A stretch of 5,767 nucleotides of DNA from an uncultured Mycoplasmatota bacterium (lineage in GTDB: Bacteria > Bacillota_I > Bacilli_A > RF39 > UBA660), in NCBI GenBank assembly GCA_946497375.1, contig CAMMKE010000065.1, forward strand, positions 1 through 5,767, written 5' to 3'. The stretch's first letter is position 1, and each line of letters starts with the position of its first letter. The notes beneath the pieces were generated by a model, which ran no database searches, was not told where the DNA came from, and saw nothing but the letters and a program-made list of their open reading frames with translations. This document shows positions 1 through 5,322 of this stretch, piece by piece. The translations under genes were made by a program, and so were the position numbers.

Positions 1-165
1 GCAGAACAAAAAGCAAGAGCAGTATATGAAAATTTAATAGACCTTACAGATGACCCTGATGTTATTGGACCTCTATTATGGTTAAGACAAAGAGAAATAG
101 TTCATTATAATGCTTTTGAAGATTTATTTAATTACTATGATAAAATGTTAAATAATAAAAGATAG
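1..165 (+). CDS. Manganese catalase / spore-coat CotJC-like protein, C-terminal fragment (5' end outside window)
   Basis: Reading frame 1 is open from the first base to a TAG at 163-165, giving the last 54 residues of a protein. The fragment matches my knowledge of the C-terminal helices of the di-manganese catalase family, which includes spore coat protein CotJC. It begins AEQKAR, continues through NLIDLTDDPDV, and then has LRQREIVHYNAF. In Lactobacillus plantarum manganese catalase the second-half metal ligands are Glu148 and His181, 33 residues apart; here Glu2 and His35 of the fragment are also 33 apart, so both ligands look preserved. Family members disproportionate hydrogen peroxide, and CotJC sits in the spore coat of sporulating Bacillota. 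The N-terminal ligands lie outside the window, so catalase and CotJC cannot be separated. The stop codon lies inside the terminator stem. Confidence 0.85.
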   Translation, partial: AEQKARAVYENLIDLTDDPDVIGPLLWLRQREIVHYNAFEDLFNYYDKMLNNKR

Positions 166-191
166 ATGATTTTATTCGTCTATCTTTTTTT
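158..191. terminator. Bidirectional rho-independent terminator between convergent genes
   Basis: AAAGATAGATGA (158-169) pairs with TCGTCTATCTTT (176-187) around a 6-nt loop, forming a 12-bp stem with one G-U pair. A T run (185-191) follows on the plus strand, and the minus strand reads out into TTTTATTATT. The arrangement serves both the catalase-like gene (+) and the minus-strand unit. The stop codons of both genes (163-165 and 180-182) lie within the hairpin. Confidence 0.85.
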
Positions 192-857
192 ACCATTATT
201 TTTTTCATCATTATTTGCTTTTGCTATTAAATCACCAGTATAGTCATCAACCTTTTTTTCTAGTTGTTCTTCATCAATTATTTCTGTTAATGGTTGTAAT
301 AAAACATGAGAAAATTCATGCCATTTTGTTTCTTTTAGTTCTCTTTTGTTAGGATTATTATAAATAATAGTATTAATTTTTTCTAAGTTAAGCAGTTTGT
401 CTTCGTTATATTGTTTAAATTTAAATAAAGTTATTCCTAGAGCAATAGTAATTGATTCTGTATTTCTTTTTCTAAGAAGAGCATCTGAATATTCAATACT
501 AGCATTTTTCATTTTTAATAAAAATTCTATAACATCATTTAAGCCTTTAGTTGAAAAAACGACTTGTAAATACTCAATTACATCTTTATATTCAGTATCA
601 TTTAATTTGGTAAAGTAATTATTATTAATTAAACTAGATAATTTATTAGTAAAAGTGGTGTTATTATCTTCAGTATAAGAGAAAAAGTCTAGTAAATATG
701 CTCTTTGTAATTCAATATCAGCTTGTTCATTTATAAATTCACTTTGTTTATAAAGTTTAATACTTTCAACAGCAAAAGCATTTGTTAGTTCATTTTTTGT
801 TTTTGCTTTTTCTTTTTGTTCATATAGTTTTATAGAACTATTTAATACCTGTTTTGC
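180..857 (-). CDS. Downstream (-1 frame) part of a two-frame gene: helical protein with a C-terminal HExxH motif
   Basis: This minus-strand frame is open from about 890 down to the TAG at 180-182. It contains no ATG, GTG, TTG or CTG codon until an ATG at 512, and that ATG has no Shine-Dalgarno sequence before it. The 111 codons before that ATG look like real protein: a helical, charged stretch with two copies of SIKLY(E/K)Q, then QADIELQRAYLLDFF and YKDVIEYLQVVF. I therefore take this as the continuation of the upstream frame (842-1360), entered by a -1 shift at 857-863; joined, they encode 393 residues. In joined numbering, KWHEFSHVLL carries HExxH at 348-352, followed by EEQLEKKVDDYTGDLI. 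The spacing is compatible with a zinc peptidase using a downstream Glu ligand, as in ImmA/IrrE-type proteins. I recognise no family, so peptidase activity is a guess. No signal peptide or membrane segment is visible. Confidence 0.6.
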   Translation of the reverse strand, partial: AKQVLNSSIKLYEQKEKAKTKNELTNAFAVESIKLYKQSEFINEQADIELQRAYLLDFFSYTEDNNTTFTNKLSSLINNNYFTKLNDTEYKDVIEYLQVVFSTKGLNDVIEFLLKMKNASIEYSDALLRKRNTESITIALGITLFKFKQYNEDKLLNLEKINTIIYNNPNKRELKETKWHEFSHVLLQPLTEIIDEEQLEKKVDDYTGDLIAKANNDEKNNGKKR

Positions 858-1360
858 TTTTTTTCTAATTCTAAATGTTTTATAAGACTTCTAAGTGCTT
901 CATTGTTTCTATGAGACAATATAGTGTTAATAATATCTTTTTTCTTCATTTTATTAATATCTGAAATTGTATTATTGTTTTGCTTATTATTTATATCATT
1001 TTGTTTCAAAGATAATCTTGATATTTTATCAAAAAATTCTTCTTTAGTTACTTTTTCTTCATTAATTTTATATATATCTTTATTTCTATCATCACTGTAT
1101 TCTGCAATTTCAGAAACATAGGTAGTTCCATCAGAAAGTGTTAAACGCTCATGTGAATAGCCAAGTGGTTTTCCATCATAGCTTCTTTTTTGACTTGGTA
1201 TATATTGATATGTATCACCGTTCTGTTTATCACGATACAGCATTATTCCATAAGAATCGAGAGGTACTATACGTTCAGGTAGTAGGTTTATACCTTTTTT
1301 TAAATTTCTAACTATATCTTCTGATGCAAAAACAGAGTATCGTTCATTACTTTTTTGCAT
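842..1360 (-). CDS. Upstream (0-frame) part of the two-frame gene: uncharacterised 172-residue protein
   Basis: The start at ATG 1360 follows an AAAGGGGGG Shine-Dalgarno stretch with a 7-nt spacer and a near-consensus promoter, so this start is secure. Residues 1-100 look like a compact beta-rich domain, with LPERIVPLDSYGIMLYRD, then GDTYQYIPSQKRSYDGKPLG and LTLSDGTTYVSEIAEYSD. A lysine/asparagine-rich linker (about 115-140) and a charged helix (LRSLIKHLELEKK) follow. The frame ends at TAA 842-844, four codons after the slippery heptamer. Unshifted ribosomes would make 172 residues ending QNRY; shifted ones would keep residues 1-168 and add 225 more from the other frame. I do not recognise the family and assign no function. 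The gene is divergent from smc and convergent with the catalase-like gene. The alternative is an ordinary frameshift mutation or a missing A in the sequence. Confidence 0.75.
   Translation of the reverse strand: MQKSNERYSVFASEDIVRNLKKGINLLPERIVPLDSYGIMLYRDKQNGDTYQYIPSQKRSYDGKPLGYSHERLTLSDGTTYVSEIAEYSDDRNKDIYKINEEKVTKEEFFDKISRLSLKQNDINNKQNNNTISDINKMKKKDIINTILSHRNNEALRSLIKHLELEKKQNRY
857..863 (-). promoter_or_regulatory. Candidate -1 ribosomal frameshift site (A-AAA-AAG)
   Basis: On the minus strand the 0-frame codons GAA AAA AAG (865-857) contain A-AAA-AAG in exactly the phase used by E. coli dnaX. A -1 slip continues with GCA AAA CAG GTA into the long downstream frame, while the 0 frame stops after four more codons. 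A weak 6-bp hairpin (ATAGTT/AACTAT) starts about 15 nt downstream, farther than the usual 5-9 nt. I see no Shine-Dalgarno stimulator upstream. Confidence 0.45.
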
Positions 1361-1367
1361 TATTATT

Positions 1368-1376
1368 CCCCCCTTT
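1368..1376 (-). promoter_or_regulatory. Strong ribosome binding site with a G6 tract, fixing the start at 1360
   Basis: On the minus strand AAAGGGGGG ends 7 nt before ATG 1360. It resembles AAGGAGG closely enough to decide the start. The six consecutive Gs make it a short mononucleotide tract. Confidence 0.75.
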
Positions 1377-1389
1377 ATAAAAGTATTGT

Positions 1390-1410
1390 TAGTATACTAT
1401 AAAATAGTAT
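1390..1410. promoter_or_regulatory. Palindromic operator candidate inside the minus-strand promoter
   Basis: ATACTAT (1394-1400) and ATAGTAT (1404-1410) form a perfect 7-bp inverted repeat around AAA. A second perfect palindrome, TAGTATACTA (1390-1399), overlaps its left arm. Together they cover the -10 element and much of the spacer, where a repressor would block RNA polymerase. The repressor is unknown. AT-rich promoter DNA can produce such symmetry by chance. Confidence 0.4.
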
Positions 1411-1419
1411 TTTTGTCAA
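1391..1419 (-). promoter_or_regulatory. Near-consensus sigma-A-type promoter for the minus-strand gene
   Basis: On the minus strand a perfect -35 TTGACA (1419-1414) is separated by exactly 17 nt from a -10 TATACT (1396-1391), a 5/6 match. The expected transcription start near 1384 gives a short leader of about 25 nt before ATG 1360, holding only the ribosome binding site. Confidence 0.85.
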
Positions 1420-1458
1420 ATTAACTTATGCTAAGACAAAGTCTAAAAATTCTAGTTC

Positions 1459-1487
1459 TTGTATAAAACCTTAATCTCTGATAAAAT
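1459..1487 (+). promoter_or_regulatory. Probable promoter of smc
   Basis: TTGTAT (1459-1464), a 3/6 match to the -35 consensus, is followed by a 17-nt spacer and TAAAAT (1482-1487), a 5/6 match to the -10. This puts transcription start near 1494, about 20 nt before the smc ATG. It is weaker than the divergent minus-strand promoter. Confidence 0.5.
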
Positions 1488-1513
1488 GATAAGAGTAAAG
1501 AGTGGTGTTTTAA

Positions 1514-4459
1514 ATGTACTTGAAAGAAATTATAACAAATGGTTTTAAATCTTTCGCTGATAAAATGGAAATAAAATTAGATGATGAAGTTACTTGTATT
1601 GTGGGACCTAATGGAAGTGGTAAGAGTAATATTGTCGATGCTGTTCGTTGGGTATTAGGAGAACAATCAGTTAAAAACTTACGTGGTGACGGAGGTATGA
1701 GTGATGTAATATTTGCAGGAAGTGAGTCTCGTAAATCTAAAAACGTCGCTAGTGTAGAACTTATCTTTGATAATAGTGATCACTATCTAAAAATAGATTA
1801 TAGTGAAGTTAGTATTAAAAGAAGAGTCTATAGAAGTGGAGAGAATGAATACTTTATTAATAATAATAAAGCAAGACTAAAAGATATAGTTAATCTTTTT
1901 CTAGACAGTGGTGTTGGAAAAGAATCATTTAATATTATCTCTCAAGGAGAAGTATCTAAAATAATTAGTGAAAGTACTGATGATAGAAGAGTTGTTTTTG
2001 AAGAAGCAGCCGGTATTTTAAAATATAAAAAACGTAAAGAAGAAGCTTTAAGAAAACTAGATAAAACTAATGATGCTCTTGATAGAGTAGAAGATATTAT
2101 TAAAGAGTTAGAAGTACAAGTAGTGCCTTTAAAAGAACAAAGTGAGAAAGCAAGAGAATATAAAACGCTTAAAGAAGAGTTAGAAAATCTTGAAATAGCT
2201 TTAATCGCCTATGATATTTATAATCTATCTACTAATGAAGAAATATTAAAGAAAGAAAAAGAAGAATTAGATAAAGAGATAATAGATTTAGAGAGTACTA
2301 TAAATAAAGATAGTGGGGTCTCTTTAAAGAAGAAAACAGATTTATTAAATTTAGAGAAAGACTTAGAATTTACTCAGAAAGAATTACTTAATAAAACAGA
2401 AGAGATAGGTAAGTTAAACGTAAAACTTAATATCTTAAAAGAACAAAGAAAAAATAAAGACTTAAGTAAAAGTGAAGAAGAGTTAAGGGTTTTAATAGAT
2501 GAAAAAGCTAAGATTAATAAAGAGATTAGTGTCTTAGAAGAGGAGATTAATATTATAAATAGTGATATTACTAATATGAATGATGATATTAATGCTAGTA
2601 AGAATAATATGAAAGGCCTTAAACTTACCTTAAAAAATTATGAACAAACAGGAAGTAAGTTAGATAGAGATATTTTAACTAATAAACATAAAGTAGAACT
2701 ATTAAGATTAGAAGCAGAACGTGGTAATAACTTACCTAATACTATTAAGAAGATATTAGAAAATGACAAACTACAAGGTATATATGATATTATAGGTAAT
2801 GTTATTAAGACTAAAGATGAGTATGTAAGATGTTTAGATGTGGCTATTTCTAGTAGTAAAAACTTTGTTATAGTTAAAGATGAAGAAAGTGCTAAAGAAA
2901 CGATTAGATACTTAAAGAATAATAATTTAGGAAGAGCGACTTTCTTTCCTATTAACGTTATTAAAAAAAGATATATAGATGATAACACTAAACATTTATT
3001 AGAAACATTAGAGGGATATATTGGTGTTTTAGCAGACTTAGTTACAACTGATAAAGAATATAAAAATATTATCTATAATCAATTAGGTCTTGTAATCATT
3101 GCCGAAGACTTAGATGCAGCTTTAAGAATAAGTAAGAAGATAGATAGACGTTATAAAGTTATTACTCTAGCAGGTGATGTTATTAATGTAGGAGGTTCCA
3201 TGACAGGTGGTACTAACTATAAAGGTAGAAGTGCTGTTATGATTAATCAAGAGATTACTAATTATAATAATATAATTAATAGTTTAGAAGAATCTAATAA
3301 GAAAATTACTCTTGATATTAATGATACAAAAGAAGATATTAGAAAACTAGAAGATAAGATATATCTAAAAGAAAAAGACTTAAAACTATTAATAGATGAA
3401 GTTACTAATAAAAATCATAATCTACTTAATAATAGAGATCTACTTAGTAGTATTAGTGATAATATCGATAATCTATCTAGTAATGAGAATACTCTAGATA
3501 CTAAAGAAGAAGATTTAGTTAATAGATTCTATGATTTAAGTAGTTTTAAAGAGAAGTTAGAACTAAAAATAACTACTCTTAAGAAAGATATAAAGAGTCT
3601 TAAAGACGAAATAGAAGAAGATGAAGATAAAAATAAATATAAGAATAATTTAATTAGAAAAGCCGAGGATAAGAGAAATAGTTTAGAATTAAAACTTAAA
3701 GAGATTGATGTAAAATTAGATAATTTACTTAATACTTTAAGTAGTGAGTATTCAATTACTTATGAAAAAGCTAGAAAAGATTATGAACTCGAATTAGAAG
3801 AGAAGGAAGCTAGAAGTAAAGTAAGTAACTATAAAGCAAGAATTAAAAGTCTTGGTATGGTTAATCTAGCAGCGATAGATGATTATGAAAGAGTTAATAC
3901 TAGATATATGTTTTTATTACATCAAAAAGAAGATTTAACTAAAGCCATCGCTACACTTCTTGAAATTATGAATGAGATGGATGAAGTTATGAAAGAAGAG
4001 TTTTTAAAGACTTTTGAATCTATTAGAAAAGAGTTTAAAGATGTCTTTAGAGCCTTATTCCATGGCGGAGAAGCAGATTTAAAATTAACTACCGATGATA
4101 TCTTAACAACAGGAATAGAAATAGTTGCTTGTCCTCCAGGTAAGAAGTTAACTACTATTAGTTTATTATCAGGTGGTGAGAAAACATTAACTGCTATTAG
4201 TCTTTTATTTGCAATTATCAATGTTAGAACAGTACCATTCTGTATATTTGATGAAGTAGAAGCAGCCTTAGATGAAGCGAATGTTATGGAGTTCGGTAAG
4301 TATTTAGCAAATTATAAGCATAAGACTCAGTTTTTAATAATTACCCATAAGAAAAAGACAATGGAATATGCTGATACATTATATGGTATTACAATGCAGG
4401 AGTCGGGTGTATCAAAACTTGTTAGTGTTAAATTAACAAATAATGAAGAATTGATATAG
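1514..4459 (+). CDS. smc: Chromosome segregation/condensation ATPase SMC
   Basis: SMC forms ATP-driven homodimers that, with ScpA and ScpB in other bacteria, compact and separate sister chromosomes on the nucleoid. The order is complete: N-terminal ATPase half with Walker A GPNGSGKS (31-38), the arginine-finger position R57 in NLRG and Q-loop Q144; coiled coil about 165-415; hinge about 420-566 ending VGGSMTGG; returning coil about 570-800; then C-terminal ATPase half with signature LSGGEK (885-890), Walker B CIFDE (910-914), D-loop ALDEAN (918-923) and H945. All key residues are present. At 981 residues it is about 200 shorter than the B. subtilis protein, the loss falling in the coiled coils; Mycoplasma P115 is of similar length (from memory). 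The start at 1514 gives the conserved MYLKEI opening; a weak GAGTGGTG lies about 6 nt upstream. Neither rnc nor ftsY, common neighbours, is adjacent. An A7 run at 2963-2969 is in frame. Confidence 0.97.
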   Translation: MYLKEIITNGFKSFADKMEIKLDDEVTCIVGPNGSGKSNIVDAVRWVLGEQSVKNLRGDGGMSDVIFAGSESRKSKNVASVELIFDNSDHYLKIDYSEVSIKRRVYRSGENEYFINNNKARLKDIVNLFLDSGVGKESFNIISQGEVSKIISESTDDRRVVFEEAAGILKYKKRKEEALRKLDKTNDALDRVEDIIKELEVQVVPLKEQSEKAREYKTLKEELENLEIALIAYDIYNLSTNEEILKKEKEELDKEIIDLESTINKDSGVSLKKKTDLLNLEKDLEFTQKELLNKTEEIGKLNVKLNILKEQRKNKDLSKSEEELRVLIDEKAKINKEISVLEEEINIINSDITNMNDDINASKNNMKGLKLTLKNYEQTGSKLDRDILTNKHKVELLRLEAERGNNLPNTIKKILENDKLQGIYDIIGNVIKTKDEYVRCLDVAISSSKNFVIVKDEESAKETIRYLKNNNLGRATFFPINVIKKRYIDDNTKHLLETLEGYIGVLADLVTTDKEYKNIIYNQLGLVIIAEDLDAALRISKKIDRRYKVITLAGDVINVGGSMTGGTNYKGRSAVMINQEITNYNNIINSLEESNKKITLDINDTKEDIRKLEDKIYLKEKDLKLLIDEVTNKNHNLLNNRDLLSSISDNIDNLSSNENTLDTKEEDLVNRFYDLSSFKEKLELKITTLKKDIKSLKDEIEEDEDKNKYKNNLIRKAEDKRNSLELKLKEIDVKLDNLLNTLSSEYSITYEKARKDYELELEEKEARSKVSNYKARIKSLGMVNLAAIDDYERVNTRYMFLLHQKEDLTKAIATLLEIMNEMDEVMKEEFLKTFESIRKEFKDVFRALFHGGEADLKLTTDDILTTGIEIVACPPGKKLTTISLLSGGEKTLTAISLLFAIINVRTVPFCIFDEVEAALDEANVMEFGKYLANYKHKTQFLIITHKKKTMEYADTLYGITMQESGVSKLVSVKLTNNEELI

Positions 4460-4470
4460 CATAAATTAAT

Positions 4471-4509
4471 TTATTGTGTTAGAATTATGATAATGTCAAT
4501 CTACAATAA
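4471..4509 (+). repeat. Imperfect inverted repeat just after smc
   Basis: TTATTGT (4471-4477) pairs with ACAATAA (4503-4509), and AGA (4481-4483) with TCT (4500-4502) after a 3-nt bulge. No T run follows, so it is not an obvious terminator of smc. It directly abuts the next helix (4510-4605), suggesting that both belong to one folded RNA. Confidence 0.4.
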
Positions 4510-4605
4510 GAAAGAAGGTAAAAAATATGAAAAGATTATGTTTACAATATGTTACTGGGGGGGGGTGCTTAAATTACCAGAATGGTAGTTTAATTACTTT
4601 CTTTC
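4510..4605 (+). ncRNA. Candidate structured leader RNA enclosing a small open frame
   Basis: GAAAGAAGGTAA (4510-4521) pairs with TTACTTTCTTTC (4594-4605), giving 12 bp with one G-U. This outer helix buries the ribosome binding site of the small frame at 4527. Its 3' arm abuts an inner hairpin in which TTAAATTACCA (4569-4579) pairs with TGGTAGTTTAA (4583-4593), 11 bp with one G-U and a GAA loop. The start codon and the G9 run lie in the remaining 47-nt unpaired side. It resembles no RNA family I know. Some helices could arise by chance in AT-rich DNA, but the perfect tiling of adjacent stems is striking. Confidence 0.4.
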
Positions 4606-4649
4606 ATAATGTAAGAAGAATAGAGTATAAGTATTCTATTCTTTTATAA
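4527..4649 (+). CDS. Possible 40-residue leader peptide with a G9 tract
   Basis: ATG 4527 follows AAGAAGG (4512-4518) with an 8-nt spacer, a good ribosome binding site. The frame runs 40 codons to TAA 4647-4649, starting MKRLCLQYVTGGGCLNYQNG and ending KYSILL. The three central glycines are encoded by nine consecutive Gs (4557-4565). One more G would end the peptide at TAG 4586-4588; one fewer would end it at TAA 4570-4572. Only the present length lets ribosomes reach the terminator hairpin (4616-4643), and the stop codon falls just after its T run. I recognise no homologue. Roles as a leader peptide, a phase-variable switch or a chance open frame are all possible; the binding site and the overlap with the hairpin favour a leader. 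Confidence 0.4.
   Translation: MKRLCLQYVTGGGCLNYQNGSLITFFHNVRRIEYKYSILL
4557..4565 (+). repeat. G9 mononucleotide tract
   Basis: Nine consecutive Gs stand out in very AT-rich DNA. Tracts of this length are typical contingency loci prone to slipped-strand length changes. The tract lies inside the small open frame upstream of a surface-protein gene. Confidence 0.8.
4616..4645 (+). terminator. Rho-independent terminator or attenuator upstream of the exported-protein gene
   Basis: AAGAATAG (4616-4623) pairs perfectly with CTATTCTT (4636-4643). The stem extends inward by four more pairs (one G-U) to a TAAG loop and is followed by TTTT (4642-4645). It lies about 155 nt after smc and about 105 nt before the next start codon. 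It could end the smc transcript or act as an attenuator tied to translation of the small frame. The stem is AT-rich, so strength is uncertain. Confidence 0.6.
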
Positions 4650-4660
4650 TGTTAAAATAA

Positions 4661-4689
4661 TTGATGAAGAATATTTTATATACTAATAT
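4661..4689 (+). promoter_or_regulatory. Weak possible promoter of the exported-protein gene
   Basis: TTGATG (4661-4666, 4/6 match to -35) lies 17 nt before TAATAT (4684-4689, 4/6 match to -10). It follows the terminator and precedes the start codon at 4750, so it is well placed. The match is poor, and the gene may instead depend on readthrough from upstream. Confidence 0.25.
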
Positions 4690-4736
4690 AAAAAGGTATA
4701 AGAATAAGACTTGTAGATAAGAATAAATAGTATGAA

Positions 4737-4742
4737 AAGAGG
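4737..4742 (+). promoter_or_regulatory. Ribosome binding site deciding the start at 4750
   Basis: AAGAGG lies 7 nt before ATG 4750. The earlier in-frame ATG at 4732 overlaps this region and has only an AT-rich upstream sequence, so 4750 is the better start. Confidence 0.75.
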
Positions 4743-4749
4743 TATAAAT

Positions 4750-5322
4750 ATGGCAATAAAAAGAAAAGAGAAAGAGAAGGTATTAATTATAAGTATAATA
4801 ATAGTTTTAATATTAGTACTAGCAGTATCATTTGCCTATTTTTCTACTAGACTTAACGGAACAGACCAGATAGTAAAAGTAGGAAAGTTAGAACTAGTAC
4901 TTGATGAGACTAGTGAAGGAATAAGTTTAGAAAATGCTATAGGACTAAGTGATGATGAAGGGATGAAGTTAACCCCATCAACCTTTAAATTAATAAATAA
5001 TGGAAATAAGGCCGTAGATTATACAATATATTTAGATGATAATACAATAAGTGATACAGATACAAGAATAGAAGATAAGTATTTAAAGTATAATATTAAT
5101 AAAAATGGTACTGATGGTGGAGCTACACTTTTAACAAGTACAGGGACTAATCCTAATAGAATAATAGACTCTGGAACAATAGAAGGAGGAGGAACAAATA
5201 ATTATAGTTTAAATCTATGGATAACAGATGAAGTAGATGGAAACTACTCTAGACAAGTATTTAGCGGTAAGTTAAGAGTAGAAGTTAGTCAAGAAAAACA
5301 AAGCCTAATGAACCAGAGCTAG
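4750..5322 (+). CDS. Camelysin/TasA-like exported protein, N-terminal part of a frame-broken surface-protein gene
   Basis: From the preferred start the product has 190 residues. A lysine-rich tail (MAIKRKEKEK) leads into one hydrophobic segment (about residues 11-30, VLIISIIIVLILVLAVSFAY), then YFSTRLNGTDQIVKVGKLEL. This pattern of basic tail, hydrophobic stretch, AYFS and an early beta-strand with KVGKLEL resembles TasA and CalY/camelysin proteins, which SipW-type signal peptidases process into biofilm fibres or secreted proteins. The rest fits a beta-sandwich: STFKLINNGNKAVDYTIYLD and later a NYSLNLWITDE strand. The frame reads GKLRVEVSQEK and then stops within seven codons at TAG 5320-5322. 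The -1 frame continues with TKPNEPELDDN, a typical hydrophilic linker, so the natural product was probably about 332 residues. One missing A in the A5 run at 5294-5298 explains the break. No signal peptidase or sortase gene is in the window. Confidence 0.75.
   Translation: MAIKRKEKEKVLIISIIIVLILVLAVSFAYFSTRLNGTDQIVKVGKLELVLDETSEGISLENAIGLSDDEGMKLTPSTFKLINNGNKAVDYTIYLDDNTISDTDTRIEDKYLKYNINKNGTDGGATLLTSTGTNPNRIIDSGTIEGGGTNNYSLNLWITDEVDGNYSRQVFSGKLRVEVSQEKQSLMNQS
5294..5298 (+). other. Frameshift point (A5 run) in the surface-protein gene
   Basis: The codons CAA GAA AAA CAA span an A5 run at 5294-5298. Adding one A restores CAA GAA AAA ACA AAG CCT and joins the two frames into one protein. The site is not a canonical X-XXY-YYZ slippery heptamer in the reading phase, so mutation or a sequence error is more likely than programmed shifting. 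Confidence 0.6.

Noticed and set aside
180..512. Independent gene starting at ATG 512 on the minus strand
   Set aside because: There is no ribosome binding site before this ATG, and the same frame continues upstream with protein-like sequence, so it is part of a longer product.
397..618. Plus-strand open frame of 73 codons
   Set aside because: It lies antisense to the coding frame at 180-857, with no ribosome binding site and composition expected of a reverse shadow.
924..1121. Plus-strand open frame encoding a very hydrophobic 65-residue peptide
   Set aside because: It is the reverse complement of the Lys/Asn/Asp-rich part of the minus-strand gene, which reads as Phe/Leu/Ile; no ribosome binding site.
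1434..1446. Small inverted repeat AGAC-AAA-GTCT upstream of smc
   Set aside because: Only 4-bp arms, expected by chance, and not overlapping the proposed -10 or -35.
2638..2988. Minus-strand open frame of 116 codons inside smc
   Set aside because: Antisense shadow of a highly conserved gene, across the coiled coil and hinge.
3922..4221. Minus-strand open frame of 99 codons inside smc
   Set aside because: Antisense shadow of the conserved C-terminal ATPase region.
4664..4720. Short open frame of 18 codons before the exported-protein gene
   Set aside because: No ribosome binding site; low-complexity AT-rich peptide; likely chance.
4732..4749. Earlier start codon (ATG 4732) for the exported protein
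   Set aside because: It lacks a Shine-Dalgarno sequence; AAGAGG is well spaced for ATG 4750 instead.
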